This document shows positions 22,527 to 35,639 of a DNA stretch of 64,000 nt, one piece after another. A program made the position numbers and the translations under genes. This stretch comes from Diadophis punctatus similis (Eukaryota > Chordata > Lepidosauria > Squamata > Dipsadidae): NCBI GenBank assembly GCA_023053685.1, contig JALIGW010000033.1, forward strand, positions 161,501-225,500. Direction: 5' to 3'. Each line of letters opens with the position of its first letter. Within the stretch, counting starts at the first letter, position 1. The notes under the pieces are model-generated. The model searched no databases. It was not told the DNA's origin and saw only the letters and a program-made list of their open reading frames with translations.

Positions 22527-23107
22527 AAAGTATCCTCCACTTACAACAGTTGGGACCAAAATGTCCATTCTAAGCGATGTGGTTGTTCAGTGAGTCACAT
22601 CTGATTTTACAACCTTGTTTGCTATGGTTGTTAAGTAAATCACCACAGTTGTTACGGTAAGAGAACCGTATGGTTGTTAAGCAAATCTAGCTGTCCTTAT
22701 TGCCTTCGCTCGTTGGAAGTCCTCTGGGAAGGTTGTTGCAAATGGCAATCCCCTGGCCCAATAGCAATAGCACTTAGACTTATATACCGCTTCATAGTGC
22801 TTTACAGCCCTCTCTAAGAGGTTTACAGAGTTCAGCATATTGCCCCCAACAATCTGGATCCTCATTTTACCCACCTCAGAAGGATGGAAGGCTGAGTCAA
22901 CCTTGAGCCTGGTGAGATTTGAACAGCTGAACTGCTGAACTAGCAGTCACTGAAGTAGGTTCCAAGACTTGCAATTGTCATAAATACATACTGGTTGTCA
23001 AAGATCCAAATTTTGAGCATTTGTCTGTAGGGATTCCGACAATCCTAAGCATGAGGACTGGTCATTAGTCATTAGTCACTTTTTCCCCAGTGCCATTGTA
23101 ACTATTG
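22527..23107. mobile_element. Decayed TA-type MITE carrying a nested SINE
   Basis: The blocks tggttgttaagtaaatcacc, gtaagtgag-like segments and ggtcattagtcactttttc parallel the complete copy at 37514-37900. Here the copy is split by an antisense SINE and its termini are worn. Confidence 0.65.
22761..22972 (-). mobile_element. tRNA-derived squamate SINE, 5'-damaged
   Basis: Antisense copy: tagcaatagcacttagactt, then ataccgcttcatagtgcttt, then ggaaggctgagtcaaccttg. Box B remains (gagatttgaacagctgaac) but the box A end is lost. It is inserted in the MITE spanning 22527-23107. Confidence 0.8.
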
Positions 23108-23719
23108 TTTACTGTTTTCTGATTGATTTAAGGTTTTATTGTTGTGAGCTACTCAGAGTTGCTCAAAATGGGCAGCCATATACTTCTTTTAAATAAAACA
23201 AAAACAACCAATTGCTACAAATCAGGTGCAGATTTCTTGTTCTTCCAGTATTGCATCATCATTTTTTTTACTTCGTTCTCATGTCTCCCAAATCCACAAT
23301 TCTCCAAATACTGGAGATAGAGACTAAAATTATGTTGATGTCAATTCCCAAAGTGACAGAACCAGGAAAAGACTAAATTAAAAGAGTTAATTCCTAAATC
23401 CTGAGTTTAATCTCAGCAGCAGGGTGATTGTTTATCAGTCAATTTTCATCTCTTTTCCATATCTCCTGTGAATGTTCACTTCTTTTTCTAGAAACGATGT
23501 TCATAGCATTTATTGTATATTTGTGTACTGATTATTATATTTAATAATGGCAGCAAGCAAAAAATTGCTCTGACTGCCTGTCAAAGAAAATACACGCATA
23601 CTTAAATGCAAACTTCAGAATTCAGTTACAATGGAATCATAGAACTGAGCTTCTTTATACACCCTTATTAATAACCTTGGAGTTTTCTTAGCATTTATTC
23701 CCTATTTGTACCCTTTTGC
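23108..23719. other. Single-copy DNA, nothing recognised
   Basis: AT-rich with no gene recognised. Confidence 0.5.
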
Positions 23720-24420
23720 CAGAGCCTGTATCAGTTTATCTCAAACCGGAATCCACCGAATGTGCCGGGAATAGACAAGACCATATTGATCTGGAATTTC
23801 AGGTGTTCCATTCTCAACAGACGTGAAGTGTGGCAGGTTGTGGAAAGCTGTGGTAGTATCTGTCCCCAGAGCGGTGCTTCTCCCCCTGATAAGAGTCTAG
23901 CTATACCTTTACCTCTTATTGCTAACTTGTTCACTCTCCTCTACCTGTCCCCTAACGTCAATGCTGGCGGTTTCTATATCTCTCTTGCTGATTAAATCAT
24001 CACTGACATGCACTGTGGCAGCCTCAGCCCTCAGGGGGAGAGATTGTCTCTAGGTGACTCTTCCTGCTAGATCGGTATAAATGAAATAAGAGCAGGGCAC
24101 ACACCAATCCTACTTTGAAAAGAGGGTCTGGGGAAAGGCTGTGGCAACAAAAAACAACAATGTCCGGTTCCACCTTAAAGCTTAACTAATTTATTTTTGC
24201 ATATACTTTCTGAAACAGCTCATTCGGATGCGTGAAACTTTTCCCTATGTGTAACGGAAGTGTGCTGAATTTTTATCCTTGAATGTAATCAAGGTAAACA
24301 GCACCCACCAAAGGCCTTATTACAGAGCTTCTTGCACTCTTTAAATGCCTGTTTACAATCACTGATCATTCTAATTGGTTCCAGCACCATTTTAAAACGT
24401 AATTATTTTGCTTATACGAC
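23720..24420. promoter_or_regulatory. Candidate conserved non-coding block(s)
   Basis: Two repeat-free, complex segments (about 23720-24080 and 24180-24420) have balanced composition and intact-looking motifs such as attgatctggaatttcagg and gtttacaatcactgatcatt. No coding frame with domain content is present. They might be developmental enhancers; this is inference only. Confidence 0.22.
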
Positions 24421-24846
24421 GAGATTCCAGCTAATACAGTAAGAAACCACTGTATAAATATGTTAAAATAAAATAAAAAATCCTCACACATCTATGTACA
24501 CCATCCACATTGTTGGGAGCTCTGAAAGTTGCAGTCCTGATACGCTTATAAGTCTCCCCAATGGGTAAAGCTGAGATACTCAAATCTGATGGATTTTTTT
24601 TTTCAATATGTATTTGAACAAACATTCTGTTTGTAGTGGCTATTCATTGTAATGCACATTCAAACTATTACTTTCAGATCTACCATATTTTACTCTGGTG
24701 GGTTCATTGTCACAGGGCAGAAGGACAAATCTGAGAACATTAGTGCACCATTGGCAGGCGTGATGGATCTTGAGGTGGACACTAGGACTTTTTGCACATG
24801 CACAGAGGCTTCCAGGAGACTGCTTTGAAAGGGGAGGCATGCTCTA
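24421..24846. other. Single-copy DNA, nothing recognised
   Basis: No gene or repeat was recognised. Confidence 0.45.
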
Positions 24847-24854
24847 GTCTAGAG

Positions 24855-25295
24855 CAGTGATGGCTAACCTTTTCCGGACGGAGTGCCCAAAGCATGTGTG
24901 TGTGCGTGTGAACCCCCAAAATGCAATGTGCGTGCCACCCTGTACATGCCCCCTGCCCCCATGCATGCCCCCCTGCACATGCCATACTCCCCCACATGCA
25001 TGAATGGCCCCCCGCACATGCCATGCACCCTGCGCATGTGTGTGTACCCGCCCGCATGTGCCCTGTCCCACTCATGCACACATGGCCCCCTGCACATGCC
25101 CTGCCCCCATGCATGCACACATGGCCCCCTGCATGTGCCCCCCCCACATGTGCGGCAGAGACCCGACGACCAGCTGGCCGGCGGGAGGCGTGCACGCATG
25201 TGTGGCGGAGCTGAACTGGGGCAACAGCTCATGTGCCCACAGAGAGGACACTGTGTGCCACCTATGGCAAACGTGCCATAGGTTCCCCATCACAG
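24855..25295. mobile_element. hAT element with internal C-rich minisatellite
   Basis: Ends cagtgatggctaacctttt and gtgccataggttccccatcacag are inverted. Target duplication gtctagag (24847-24854) and ctctagag (25296-25303) match at 7 of 8 bases. The interior from about 24930 to 25145 is a degenerate array built on cacatggccccctgcacatg. Overlapping Cys/His/Met-rich ORFs are artefacts of this array. The outer element at 48465 belongs to the same group. Confidence 0.85.
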
Positions 25296-25303
25296 CTCTA
25301 GAG

Positions 25304-26063
25304 AATGTTAAAAGTCTTACAGATTATCTTGACTGCAGTGGTGTTATTGTGGAATAGCATGTGCCAGAAATCTGTTGCCATACCTAATATGCTCCAGGTT
25401 TTATTGGAATATGCTGGATCAGAGGAAATATTTTACCATTATCTGATCCTAGTTTGAAGAGATTCAAAGACCTGCATATCTTCTTTAGAACCACAATATC
25501 TCACTATGGACAAAATTGGAGAGCAAAACTGAATATTGAAAAACTAGTGGGTGTTTCTCATTCTTTCAGTGCAAACGTATAAGTAGAACAAGGATTCAGA
25601 TACCTTTGTACTGATCCTGAACATGCTTTAGTAGATAGTAGTTTTTCTAAGGAAAGCAATGTCAAAAAGGAGGGTAGGCCTTTATTAAAATGATGATCCA
25701 TACTATAAGATACTTTAAGATTCTTGTGAGGTAATTCATCCATAAATAATGCCAACCAAAACATTTATTTTATACAGATGCATCCAGGTATATGTTTGTC
25801 TAAATTGGCTATTGTAGAAATCAGTAACAGTTGATGTATCTGGTTTGCAATCGTGCAGAACTGACAAGCTATCATAGTCCGGAAAATGTGGTTCATTGGC
25901 ACAAGTGAGCTTGCTAGGCGCAACATGGCTTATGTTCAAGAACAGCAGCATCCATAGCTCCCAAAGAAGGGATCGTTGTTCAATAAGGAGAGTAGGTACT
26001 TTGTATGCAATTTCAATCGTTGGCATCTCCAGTAAGAAGACCTTGACAGCAGATGATATGGAA
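25304..26063. other. Single-copy DNA, nothing recognised
   Basis: No gene was recognised; a 143-aa minus-strand ORF (25736-26167) runs into the next MITE and has no domain. Confidence 0.45.
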
Positions 26064-26198
26064 CAGGGGTCTCCAACCTTGGCAACTGTAAGACTTGTGG
26101 ACTTCAACTCCCAGAGTTCCTCAGCCAGCTTTGCTGGCTGAGGAACTCTGGGAGTTGAAGTCCACAAGTCTTACAGTTGCCAAGGTTGGAGACCCCTG
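26064..26198. mobile_element. Palindromic hAT-type MITE
   Basis: The arms caggggtctccaaccttgg and ccaaggttggagacccctg are perfect inverted repeats with centre cagccagctttgctggctg. The left flank is atatggaa. The right end abuts the TTTA tail of a CR1, so no matching duplication remains beside it. Confidence 0.85.
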
Positions 26199-26324
<126 letters not shown>

Positions 26325-26955
26325 GTTTGCCAAACATGTATAGGATAGTAGTAATTTGTATAAACATAAGTAAAAAGTAATGATAAAAGAGGACAGTAGG
26401 ACAGGGACGGTAGGCACAGTGGTGCGCTTATGCACGCCCCTTACAGACCTCTTAGAAACGAGAGGTCGACTGTAGACAGTCTAAGGTTAAAGTTTTTGGG
26501 GTTTGGGGAAGAAACCACAGAGTCAGGTAGTGCATTCCAGGTATTGATCACTGTGTTGCTGAAGTCGTATTTTCTGCAGTCGAGTTTGGAGCGCTTTACA
26601 TTTAGTTTGAATCTATTACGTGCTCGTGTATTGTTGCGGTTGAAGCTGAAGTAATCATTAACAGGAAGGACATTTTGGTATATGATTTTATGAACTACAT
26701 TTAGATCAGATTGGAGGCGACGTAGTTGTAAATTGTCTAATCCCAGTATTTCAAGTCTGGTGGAATAAGGTATTTTGTTGTGAGCGGAGGAGTGAAGGAC
26801 TCTTCTTGTGAAATATTTCTGGACTCTCTCGATTGTATTTATGTCTGATATGCAGTGCGGGTTCCAGACAGGTGAGCTGTATTCCAGAATTGGTCTAACA
26901 AATGTTAGACCAACATGATTATGGAAGACCTTTGCTTGGAAATTGGAGAGCTACT
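26325..26955 (-). mobile_element. CR1-type LINE 3' portion, antisense
   Basis: The minus strand encodes FVRPILEYSSPVWNPHC, then IERVQKYFTRRVLHSS, TRLEILGLDNLQLRRLQSD and NTWNALPDSVVSSP before a stop. This is the usual order of CR1-clade ORF2 C-termini. The 3' UTR contains ggacagggacggtaggcac (plus strand), which recurs at 50456. The coding frame here is surprisingly clean over about 470 bp. The 5' limit near 26955 is approximate. Confidence 0.85.
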
Positions 26956-27913
26956 ACGGTATCATAGCAGTTTCAGAGAGATGGAGGAATAAACTATTCT
27001 AACTGGCTTAAAGCCTTTCTAATCCATATTCACATACTCTGTTTGCTAAGAGGCACGTATCATACATTTATACTTATACTTTGAAAGTTAGATAAACATG
27101 AAACAAACTCATGATCATCTAATATACACACAAACACACAATTAATCACCAGGATTATCTTTGAACTATTACTTAGATGACATTACAGTTTGTTGGATTG
27201 TTTTTTGTTGTTATATTTCATCTGGAATGCTTAGTGCTTCGCCAGTCTAAATAGTATATCAGATGTTTAGAATCGAAGTTGGGGTTTCATTAAGAGTGCG
27301 TCTTGCCTTTGTGTCTGTTTTCCTTTCCTTTTTTTTTTTTTTTTTTAACTTAAACTGTAAAATCCTGTTATCAAGATGCTGTGGGCTTACTTAAACATAT
27401 GTAATTCAGTTTAACAGAAAAGCAGCTGTGATGCTGTGTGTTCACCACCTTGCCACATGGTGGCCACAGGTATCACACTATGGGGCAGAATGCAGATTCA
27501 TTGGGAGGGGTTCCTATGCCATTGCCACCATCTTCTGGAAAGAATCAGATTTGCACTGGCTTCTGTCTTAAGAAACAAGCTTAACTAAATGCTCTGTTCA
27601 GAATGGCAAACCAAAGGCTTGTGACAAAATCTAACATCTATATAATATTATAAGGGTCTTCTAGACCTCACAATGGGTTTTTTAAAGGAAATGAATAGGT
27701 AGATATTTCATAACTAATCTTATATATGGTTATTCTTCCTGTGTTGAACACTAAATTAAGAATTCTTAATTGCAGTCCAACCTGAAAAGTATTTGTGGGA
27801 ATTTACTGATGAATATTTATTAAGTGAAACCTGCTTTCTGGGAAGTACTTGGGATTGCAAACAATTTTGCATTTTCTTGCTTGATATTGTTCTAAATTGT
27901 TCTACTTAATCTG
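26956..27913. other. Single-copy DNA, nothing recognised
   Basis: No gene was recognised. A T run lies at 27331-27346, and ccttgccacatggtggccac at 27450 may be an old repeat remnant. Confidence 0.45.
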
Positions 27914-28432
27914 AATTTATTTATTTATTTATTATTTATTTATTACTTGTACTTGTATGCTGCTCAACTCAGCAGGGACTCTGAGCAGCTCACATCAATA
28001 CAAATTACATCAATATAAAAAACATTTTAAAAACAGAGTTAAAACACAGTATACATAAAACTTAAAAAAAAACAGAGTTAAAAACACAGTATACCAACAT
28101 TAAAACCATTCAGTCATCCAAACAATCATGGGCCTACATCAAAAATTTCTCAACAGTTCATTCATTGGCCCCAGGCTTGCCGAAAAAGCCAGGTCTTCAC
28201 AGCTTTCCTGAAGGCCAATAGGGTGGGGATGGTCCGGATCTCGCAGGATAGCTGATTCCACAAAGTAGGGGCCACCACAGAGAAGGCCATTGTCCGTGGG
28301 CCCGCCGGCTGACATTGTCTAGCCGACGGGACCCGTAGCAGGCCAATCCTGTGAGATCTAACCGGTCGCAGGGAGGTATATGGTAGAAGACGGTCCCGAA
28401 GATACTCTGGCCCTGCACCATATAGGGCTTTT
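27914..28432 (-). mobile_element. L2-type LINE 3' end with TTTA tail
   Basis: The short TTTA tail (27914-27946) is followed by the 3' UTR landmark tgctcaactcagcagggac and by coding similarity to the other L2 copies. The encoded segments include YMVQGQSIFGTVFYHIPP and WWPLLCGISYPARSGPSPP, the latter in a shifted frame. It is antisense, 5'-truncated and frame-damaged. Confidence 0.8.
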
Positions 28433-29246
28433 TATTGTGATGAGATGTCTTTGTCAACCTACAAAATGGATGGGGCCAGAGTTTTTGTCACTGCTACTTG
28501 CTGAGTCCAGTATCACACCAGGAGCTACACGATGTTCCTCCATGCTCATCAGGCTCCCTGAGTATCAAATGGGAAACGATCATGCCACAAAGCAAAGCAC
28601 CAGTCTCAAGCATAATTTACATTCCTAAGGGTGCCTTTTTTAGAAAATAAAAAGGGGTGGGGGCTGCAATCATGTGCTTTATTTACATATTTTGTTATAG
28701 GGTGTTTTGTGATTGGCTATATCCATTTCAGAAACCATTTCAAATGTGTTCATTGATCTGAAAGATTTGGATACCTACCTGCTACAATTTGGATGAACAT
28801 GGGGTGATGTGCTCGGCTTCAAGGCCCTGAATGTAGCTCTCATTTCCATCACCAAGTGACTTGCCCTTTTACCTAGATGCAAAAAAACCTCATTGAGTGA
28901 GAAGGTAGAGGGTCCTTTTGTTGCATGTTCCACTGCTCAAAGATAATGGCTGGTGAGCAAATATGGTTAAGCAAGGAGGCAGAAGCATCTCTTGGACTTT
29001 ATTATTGGGCTGGAAGAAATACTTAACTTGGTTGCCTAAATTAACCAATTTTGTACAATACAGTGAACCATCACCCAACCAAAAGTGCTGGGATAAACCA
29101 CCTAATTAAATTAAATGCAAATAATAAAAAAGGAAAACAAAATTCAAGGTTAAAACTAACCAAGCTTAATATGTAGAGTGAATGCAGCCCCTAGGTCTTT
29201 AACTGACTTGAGGATAATTCTGTACTGCAGCCTTAACCACTTGTCT
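28433..29246. other. Single-copy DNA, nothing recognised
   Basis: No gene or repeat was recognised. Confidence 0.5.
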
Positions 29247-29254
29247 CCTATGAT

Positions 29255-29518
29255 CAGGGGCGGGTTCCTTTTACCTTTTCCTACCGGTGCGCGTGACATC
29301 CCGGCATGCAATTTTAGTTCCGCGCATGTGCAGAGGGATGATTTTACTTCCGTGCATGCTCAGAGAGCTGAAAAATCACCGAAAATTAGGAAAAAAAAAT
29401 ATGGCGGCGTGCACGGACTGGCACAGACAGCGCCAGAGTCGTCACGCCTAAATTACATCATCAGCAGGCTACCACCGGAGCACCCGCACTGGACCGCACC
29501 GGTAGGAACCCACCTCTG
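29255..29518. mobile_element. hAT-type MITE with YY1-like site
   Basis: Ends caggggcgggttccttttac and ggtaggaacccacctctg; target duplication cctatgat (29247-29254) and cctataat (29519-29526), 7 of 8. It carries aatatggcggc at 29399 (perfect YY1 core, minus-oriented relative to the 13493 copy) and gcgcatgtgcag at 29322. Confidence 0.88.
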
Positions 29519-29526
29519 CCTATAAT

Positions 29527-30864
29527 GCTCTCAGATGTCTCTTACATCTGTTTCAGAAATTCTAATCTGGATTATAGTGAACTGGCAAGGGAGGCCTTAG
29601 AGAATCCCAGGTAACTGGTTCCTATCCTATAGTCAACCACTCTTTCCTAGGAATGATATCTAAGCAAGGCCCACCCTACATAATATCCAAATATGTAAAC
29701 TATCAAAACTTCAGTCTTGGATTAACTCTCAAGCCCTGACTTGAGACGTATGACTGAAGGGATTAAGCCATCTGTAAGGTGACAGTTGGTTTGATTGGTT
29801 GAAGTGAGAAGGGAGACATGGATATAATACTTCTTTTTTATCCCCTTGTTTTGGCCATCTTGCAAGCCTTACTAGTAAATATGTTCTGTACATTTCCTAT
29901 ATACAGAAGGAGACCAGTCCTCTGCTCCCATTTCCAGCCATCTGTTCTATTGCAGCTCAGTTCCAAAGGTGTTGCAAGTCATGACTTATCTACATTCTTT
30001 GCTTTCCCACAAGAAGCTGCCCATTAAGGCAGGCCAAAAAAAAAAAGAAAGAAAGAAAGTTACAACTAACTTTTCTGGCACGTTCTGTTCAGCCCTTCCA
30101 CCGGACCATCTGTGACTATGAAAGAAGAGAATCAAGATACAGTAATTCCAGTGATGCCTATCTCCTCTTTATCTCCTATCCATATAGCATATGTTTTGTA
30201 ACTGAGGGCCCATTCAGAGACAATTATTATTGGAGAAAGTGTTAATTTTTTTTAAAAAAAGGAATCAACCAGTCTGGAAGCTAAAACCTCTAGAACAAAA
30301 GTCACAATGAATTGGGATGTTGGGAGTTGTGGTCCTGCAGATTTGGAAAGTGGCCATCCGAGGAATGCTGGTTCACATTTTCAGATATCACTTGGCTGTC
30401 CCTTTTCTTGCCCACATACCAGAAGACAGCCAGTTGTTTGGAACAGGCATAGGGAAATGTACACTGACATTTATTTATTGAAGAAAATGTATATCTGACA
30501 GCACCAAAGCAATTTTGATTGATTTCTGGTTTAAAAACTGGTTAATTTGGGGGAAGAGACGTCTAGAAAATCCCAGGTGATATATGTGAAAGGGAACTGA
30601 AAACAAAATGCTAATAGAGAATTCAAATGCTGGGAGAAAAATGTCTATTAACCAGAGGAGAAAGGATATGTCCATATTTGCCAACAATAGTCATGCCCAC
30701 AACAGGTCAGCTGAATGTGTTCTCCAAGATAACACGTTTGCATTCTTTGAGACTGCAAATGCCAGGTTAATGGGAAAACTATTTCTTTAAAATTATTTTA
30801 CCTAGTAACAATTTAAAAGTGTTTCATTGATGGAGACAATGTTGTATGACTCGGGGAAGATCAG
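29527..30864. other. Single-copy DNA with small simple repeats
   Basis: No gene was recognised. An A-rich/GAAA patch lies at 30033-30059. At 30310-30375 tgggagttgtggtcctgcag resembles an old hAT palindrome arm. Confidence 0.45.
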
Positions 30865-31497
30865 TATGTGACTGTCATAGATCCACCCCTGGACTCTTCT
30901 CCGGGCGCGAGTTCAAAGGAGGAGGATGAGTTTGAGTCTGCAGAGGAAAGCGTGGAGCCGAGTATTGGTCAGTATCAGTGCTCAAAGAATGCTGGGCTGG
31001 CCTGGCCTGATGGACCAGTCTCAGCTGGGTCGATGGGACGAGCGACAGATGGAGGCTGACTGAGGTGTAGCAAGTTGGCCAGAAGGCTCCAGGCAAGGAC
31101 CAGGAGCACCTGCCCCCATTAGCAATGTGGAGTAGGAGTCCACACCTCCTCCTAATCCAAGGACACATGGAGCAGAGAGGAAACAGACACAATGGTGGTT
31201 AGCTAGACTACTCATGAGGGAGCAACCTTGCCTCTCATGAAGGGCTGCACTGGCATTGCCTACTTAACCCCGCCCTGAGGACTTGAGCGTTGCTGGAACA
31301 ATGTGCCCAGTTCTGTGCCTTGTGTGCTTGTGCTGTGTATCCTGACCTGTTTGACTCCTGGACTGCTTTCCTGGACTTTGTGTGTGCCCATTGGACTCAG
31401 TTACCCAGTGACTCTTGCTGTACTGAGCTTGGAATCCGGACCTGCACAACAGGGGTGCTTTCCTAGAGCCTGTTTGAATAAACACCTGTAGAAGCCA
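30865..31497 (+). repeat. Possible solo LTR or retroelement end
   Basis: GC-richer than its surroundings, with a TATA-poor promoter-like cttaaccccgccctgagg at about 31265 and a polyadenylation signal aataaa at 31478, about 15 bp before the apparent end. A GAGGAGGATGAG-rich acidic open frame occupies the first 190 bp. No paired LTR or target duplication was found, so the class (gypsy, ERV or other) is unresolved. Confidence 0.3.
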
Positions 31498-34170
31498 TGT
31501 GTGTGGGGGGAGCGGGGCAGCGCAGTGACTGAGCTAAGGTAATGTGCAAGTGGGGGCAGGGCTGAGCTTTGTTCTTAAGATCAGAAGTCTCTGCAAAAAC
31601 AAATGTCACCTACTAGGCCAAGTGGGATCCCTAGTAGGTACTCTGCACATTGGTATCTTCCTTCCCTTATCATCAGGTATTCTCATGCCAAAGAAATTGA
31701 TTGCAAAAATCATGTATTCCTGAAAGCTATCAAGATAATTAGTTCTGTTTTATCTATCCTTCACATGGGGACAGGAAATTATACTATTGCTGGATTGGGA
31801 CTTGCTAAGAACAGCATGTTGTCAGCCATGTGCTTATTTTCTCTTTTCCTTTTTAATAACCAGGAGATGTTTTCAGCTGGATTCAACTTCATCCTGCCCT
31901 TAGGTGAGAGTGAACATGCAGCTTATCTTCAAAGTTGATGGACTGCAGTGCCCTATAGGAGGAAGCTTTACCAAGCCTGAACAGCAAGGAAAGGTCTTCT
32001 GCAATTCATCACCGAAAGAAGCACAGAAAGGAATGCAACAATATTTTGCTCCTTTCCACACCTCTCTTTTCCCATGCAGAGCAGCAGCACTTTCTACACT
32101 ACAAGGATGCATTGGCAGATAATTCCAAACAGCCCCAGCGGGAAGGAAGTAATCAGCAATTTTCTGGTTCTTGTAGCCACTGCTAGCTCCAGCAGGCTTA
32201 TCAAGGTAACACACCACTATGTCGGTAAGTGCTCTAATAGCTGTTTCCTCCCTGGGGCACGGCAATGATCACATCCAGTGGCGTTTCCTTTATTTATGGG
32301 TGCTGTGCACAAACACAGAGATCTGTCTGTTTAGGGATGCAACTTTCTAACCTTCAGCCAGAATTCTAGACTTCCATTAAAACAAATGGCAATCAGAGCA
32401 ATAGATGCCCATCAAAGAGTAAAGAATAGGCCTGTGGTGTCCAATTAATGGCATTGGAGCTTTTCAAAATGAACACCAACATGGCTTTGCTCTTTGTTTT
32501 GTATATAAGGCCTGGTTCATTCATTCTCTTAATCTTCATCTGTTTGAAAAATACATACATTCAAAAGAATAATTATGATCTGATATCGAGTTTGGGGTGA
32601 AATGTTTTATTAATAGTAGCTGTTCATTACATGTGCAAGTATCAGTGCTCCCATGTATCAAATACTTTCATTGAGGAACAGAGGATTTTTTTAAAATAAT
32701 AAAGTTTCAACTTCTATAACCTATTGTAAGTTTATCTAAATATACAGTAAATTACCATGTTTCCTGAAGATAAAATATAAATTTTTGAAAGTCCTAACAC
32801 ACAGGGCTTTCCCAAACTAATAGCTAATATGAAAAAATCTCTTGCCTCCAACTCAGCTTTCCCAAGTTGATGTCTTGCAGATGTGTCAAAGGAAACTGAA
32901 GTTCAAAACATGTATAGAGCATCACAGGGGATTCTGCTTTACTTTTTGAAGATCTACTCTTAATACTGCCTACTGCTATTGAAAAGAAAACTCTAATTTT
33001 TGATTTGAATTAGAAATGTGATGTGATTCATAAAGATGTCATTCATAATCATATCAGGAATTCAGAAACAAATAAGTATCCCAGAATTAAATGACTGGAA
33101 TTGCAGTAACCAAGAATCCATTGATCCAGAAAATATCTTTTTAAAGCAGCCACCTAGAAACTACAGCAGAAAATCATAGTCTATTACAATCCTGGGCTCC
33201 ATAAAATGTAGAAGTGATCCTTCTACAAATTACTGTTCTTTCATTTTAAAAACAGGACTGGGCAACCATCTGGAGAAGATTAAAAAAAGCAATATAGAAA
33301 TTATATGAAAGACTAAAAAATAATTAAACAAGCAAGAGTTTTCTTAAAGGGCCAAAAATAACTTGTTGAAGAGTCAGAAAACCAAAATTGAAGTATTTGG
33401 TGCTACAGCACTCAAATAGAACGAAATAAGATTTGAATTTATTTGAATAAGGAACATGTGTTAAATCTGATTACATTCACATGATGTTTTATGGTAGTTC
33501 AAGCATTGTTTTGTTTTGTTTTTTAAAAAAGTTTCAACTGGAATATTGCCAGATAAATGACTTGCCCACCTTTCTTTCTTTCTGTCTCTCTGATTAACTG
33601 CTGGCATAGCATGGGAATAGATTCTCCATCATTTGCACCTTGCAGGCCACCAGCTAAAAGTGGTGATTTAGTTTAATGGGCTTGACCTAGAACGTGTGTG
33701 TCCTCAAAGAGTGTGTTGCAATATGTCTGAGCATAAGCTGCCCCATTCATCTCCATAATAGGGTTAATATAGATGCTCAGCAGTGATGATGCTGAAGCTG
33801 ACATTATTAACAATTTTATTTCTCATGCAAGAGTCTTTATAGCACAATCTTTATAGCCCTATCTAGGCAATGACCTGTTTTGGCAACTCAGATGCAGAAG
33901 GCTTTTAACAATATCATTTTCATCCATTTCATCCTCCTTTATTACACCCTGCAGTCTTACCCTCTTACCCCAAATCCAAATTCAGCAATCCATATCCATA
34001 AGTTTAAAACATATTGTGTGTATTAGTGGATTTGCATGCACTTATTGTATTTTGCATTATTTATGCTTTTTGCCTGACCAGGCTTCTTATACAATATGAC
34101 TACTTTATTTCTGTACAAAAACAGGTGTGGCAGAGTGTAATGAGCACAAATGGTTTTTTTCTGCAAAGGT
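31498..34170. other. Long single-copy stretch, no gene seen
   Basis: About 2.7 kb of AT-rich unique sequence without recognisable repeats or exons. It is one of the least invaded parts of the window. Short ORFs (31603-32268) have no domain. Confidence 0.5.
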
Positions 34171-34173
34171 AAC

Positions 34174-34176
<3 letters not shown>

Positions 34177-34246
<70 letters not shown>
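34177..34246. repeat. GA dinucleotide microsatellite
   Basis: 35 uninterrupted GA units. Confidence 0.97.
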
Positions 34247-34250
<4 letters not shown>

Positions 34251-35397
34251 ATGACAAAAAGATGATAGTTCTCTCCTAGAGAACTACCTTGATGCTTTCC
34301 TTTTTCCAGAAAACAGCAACTCTGGCGATTCCCAGCTTATTCTTATTCTGAATGTGGTGTGATACATCATTTTATCTTTTCATTGCCACAACTATTTTGG
34401 CTTGAATTCAGACTTTAGCTTAAGAGAGAGTTCAACCCTATATTGGGCTTATTCAGTCTTATTTATCAGTCACACAGGTTTGTATAAGCAATCTGTGGTT
34501 TGCTCAAAGTGGATCAGGGATTTGAACTCAGATCTCCCAGCCAAAATCAGAATGCTATCTCTGTCTTGCACTAGCAGTCTACAATAAAGTACAATTTGCA
34601 TCAGAGAACCTGTTCCAGATGTCCATCTAATAGAGGAAACAAACTCTTCAGGCAAAAGTTTACTGCAGTAGCTTCCAATTTGGCACCATTAGATGGGCTG
34701 AGACTACCACAGACAGCGTGACCATTGGGAACTGAAGCCAAAGCAAATTGGAGATGACTGGGTTTTTGTTTTAAAAAGAAAAGTTGATGCCAACTGTAAA
34801 CCACAACTATATTCAGTTCTTAGTATTCCATATATTGTCTCTTTGTTTTACAACATGTGTTCCTGTCCTTATTCACTACTTTATTTTTATCAAGAAATTA
34901 TAGATACCAGGAGAAAGAATTGGTGATGGGGCTGTCTTGATCAGAGTCAGAATTTGATGAATCTTTGGATAGTTCCCAATGCCTTTTTATTTTCCTCTCT
35001 TAGCATAGCAGCTAATAGAGTTGTTATCCCTGTTAGTTTAAAGGCTATTTGAATTCTATTAGAATATTAAATTATTCAGCCTTGTGCTTCTGGCAATAAC
35101 TGCTACATGAGGTCATATGTTAGCCTGGCAGATAAGCTGTCATTCTCCATCTAAGATAGCTAGATTTAAGAGCCAACATCTTTGTTTTATCAGAAGAAAG
35201 AGAAGGATATCTGCTTGGAGAAGACCAGAGGGAGCCAGAACTGTCTTCCTTTTCTTCCAATGACTGGCACAAATCATGTTCTGACAGACTCTTGCAACCT
35301 TTCCTTTACTACAGGTTGGTAAAAATCTATATTTCTTGTATTTTACCATTAAATAGCTCCCTTTACTGCATTTGTCACAGTCAAAGATTAAAGTTAC
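34247..35397. other. Single-copy DNA, nothing recognised
   Basis: No gene was recognised. The open frames lack domains. Confidence 0.5.
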
Positions 35398-35622
35398 TGT
35401 TAGATTGCGCGGGAATGAAGAGTGGAGACGTAGGAGCAGTTCAGCACCTTTATTTATCAGTAGATGAAAGTAATACAGAATGTCAGCAGGCTACAGGGAA
35501 GCTGCTTTTAGAGGCTTTCCTGTAGCCGGCTGGCCACTGACAGCAGTTTATTTCTCCCGCCGCCAGACTAGCCAATCAGCAGCGGCTATGCAAATCCATG
35601 CCACGTACAGCCGTACATAACA
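35398..35622 (-). repeat. Ty3/gypsy 3' LTR (225 bp)
   Basis: It starts tgttagattg and ends gtacataaca, i.e. TGTTA...TAACA. On the minus strand the LTR is immediately preceded by a polypurine tract aagaggggagggg (complement at about 35622-35636), the priming site for plus-strand DNA. Two polyadenylation-type aataaa signals lie within it on the minus strand. The matching 5' LTR is absent. Confidence 0.85.
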
Positions 35623-35639
35623 CCCCTCCCCTCTTAGTT

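Noticed and set aside
24782..25357. Several overlapping Cys/His/Met-rich ORFs of 97-137 aa
   Set aside because: They appear in both strands and all frames of a C-rich minisatellite within a hAT element.
30868..31059. Acidic 63-aa ORF as a host exon
   Set aside because: It lies in a block with a polyadenylation signal and LTR-like layout; no domain is visible.
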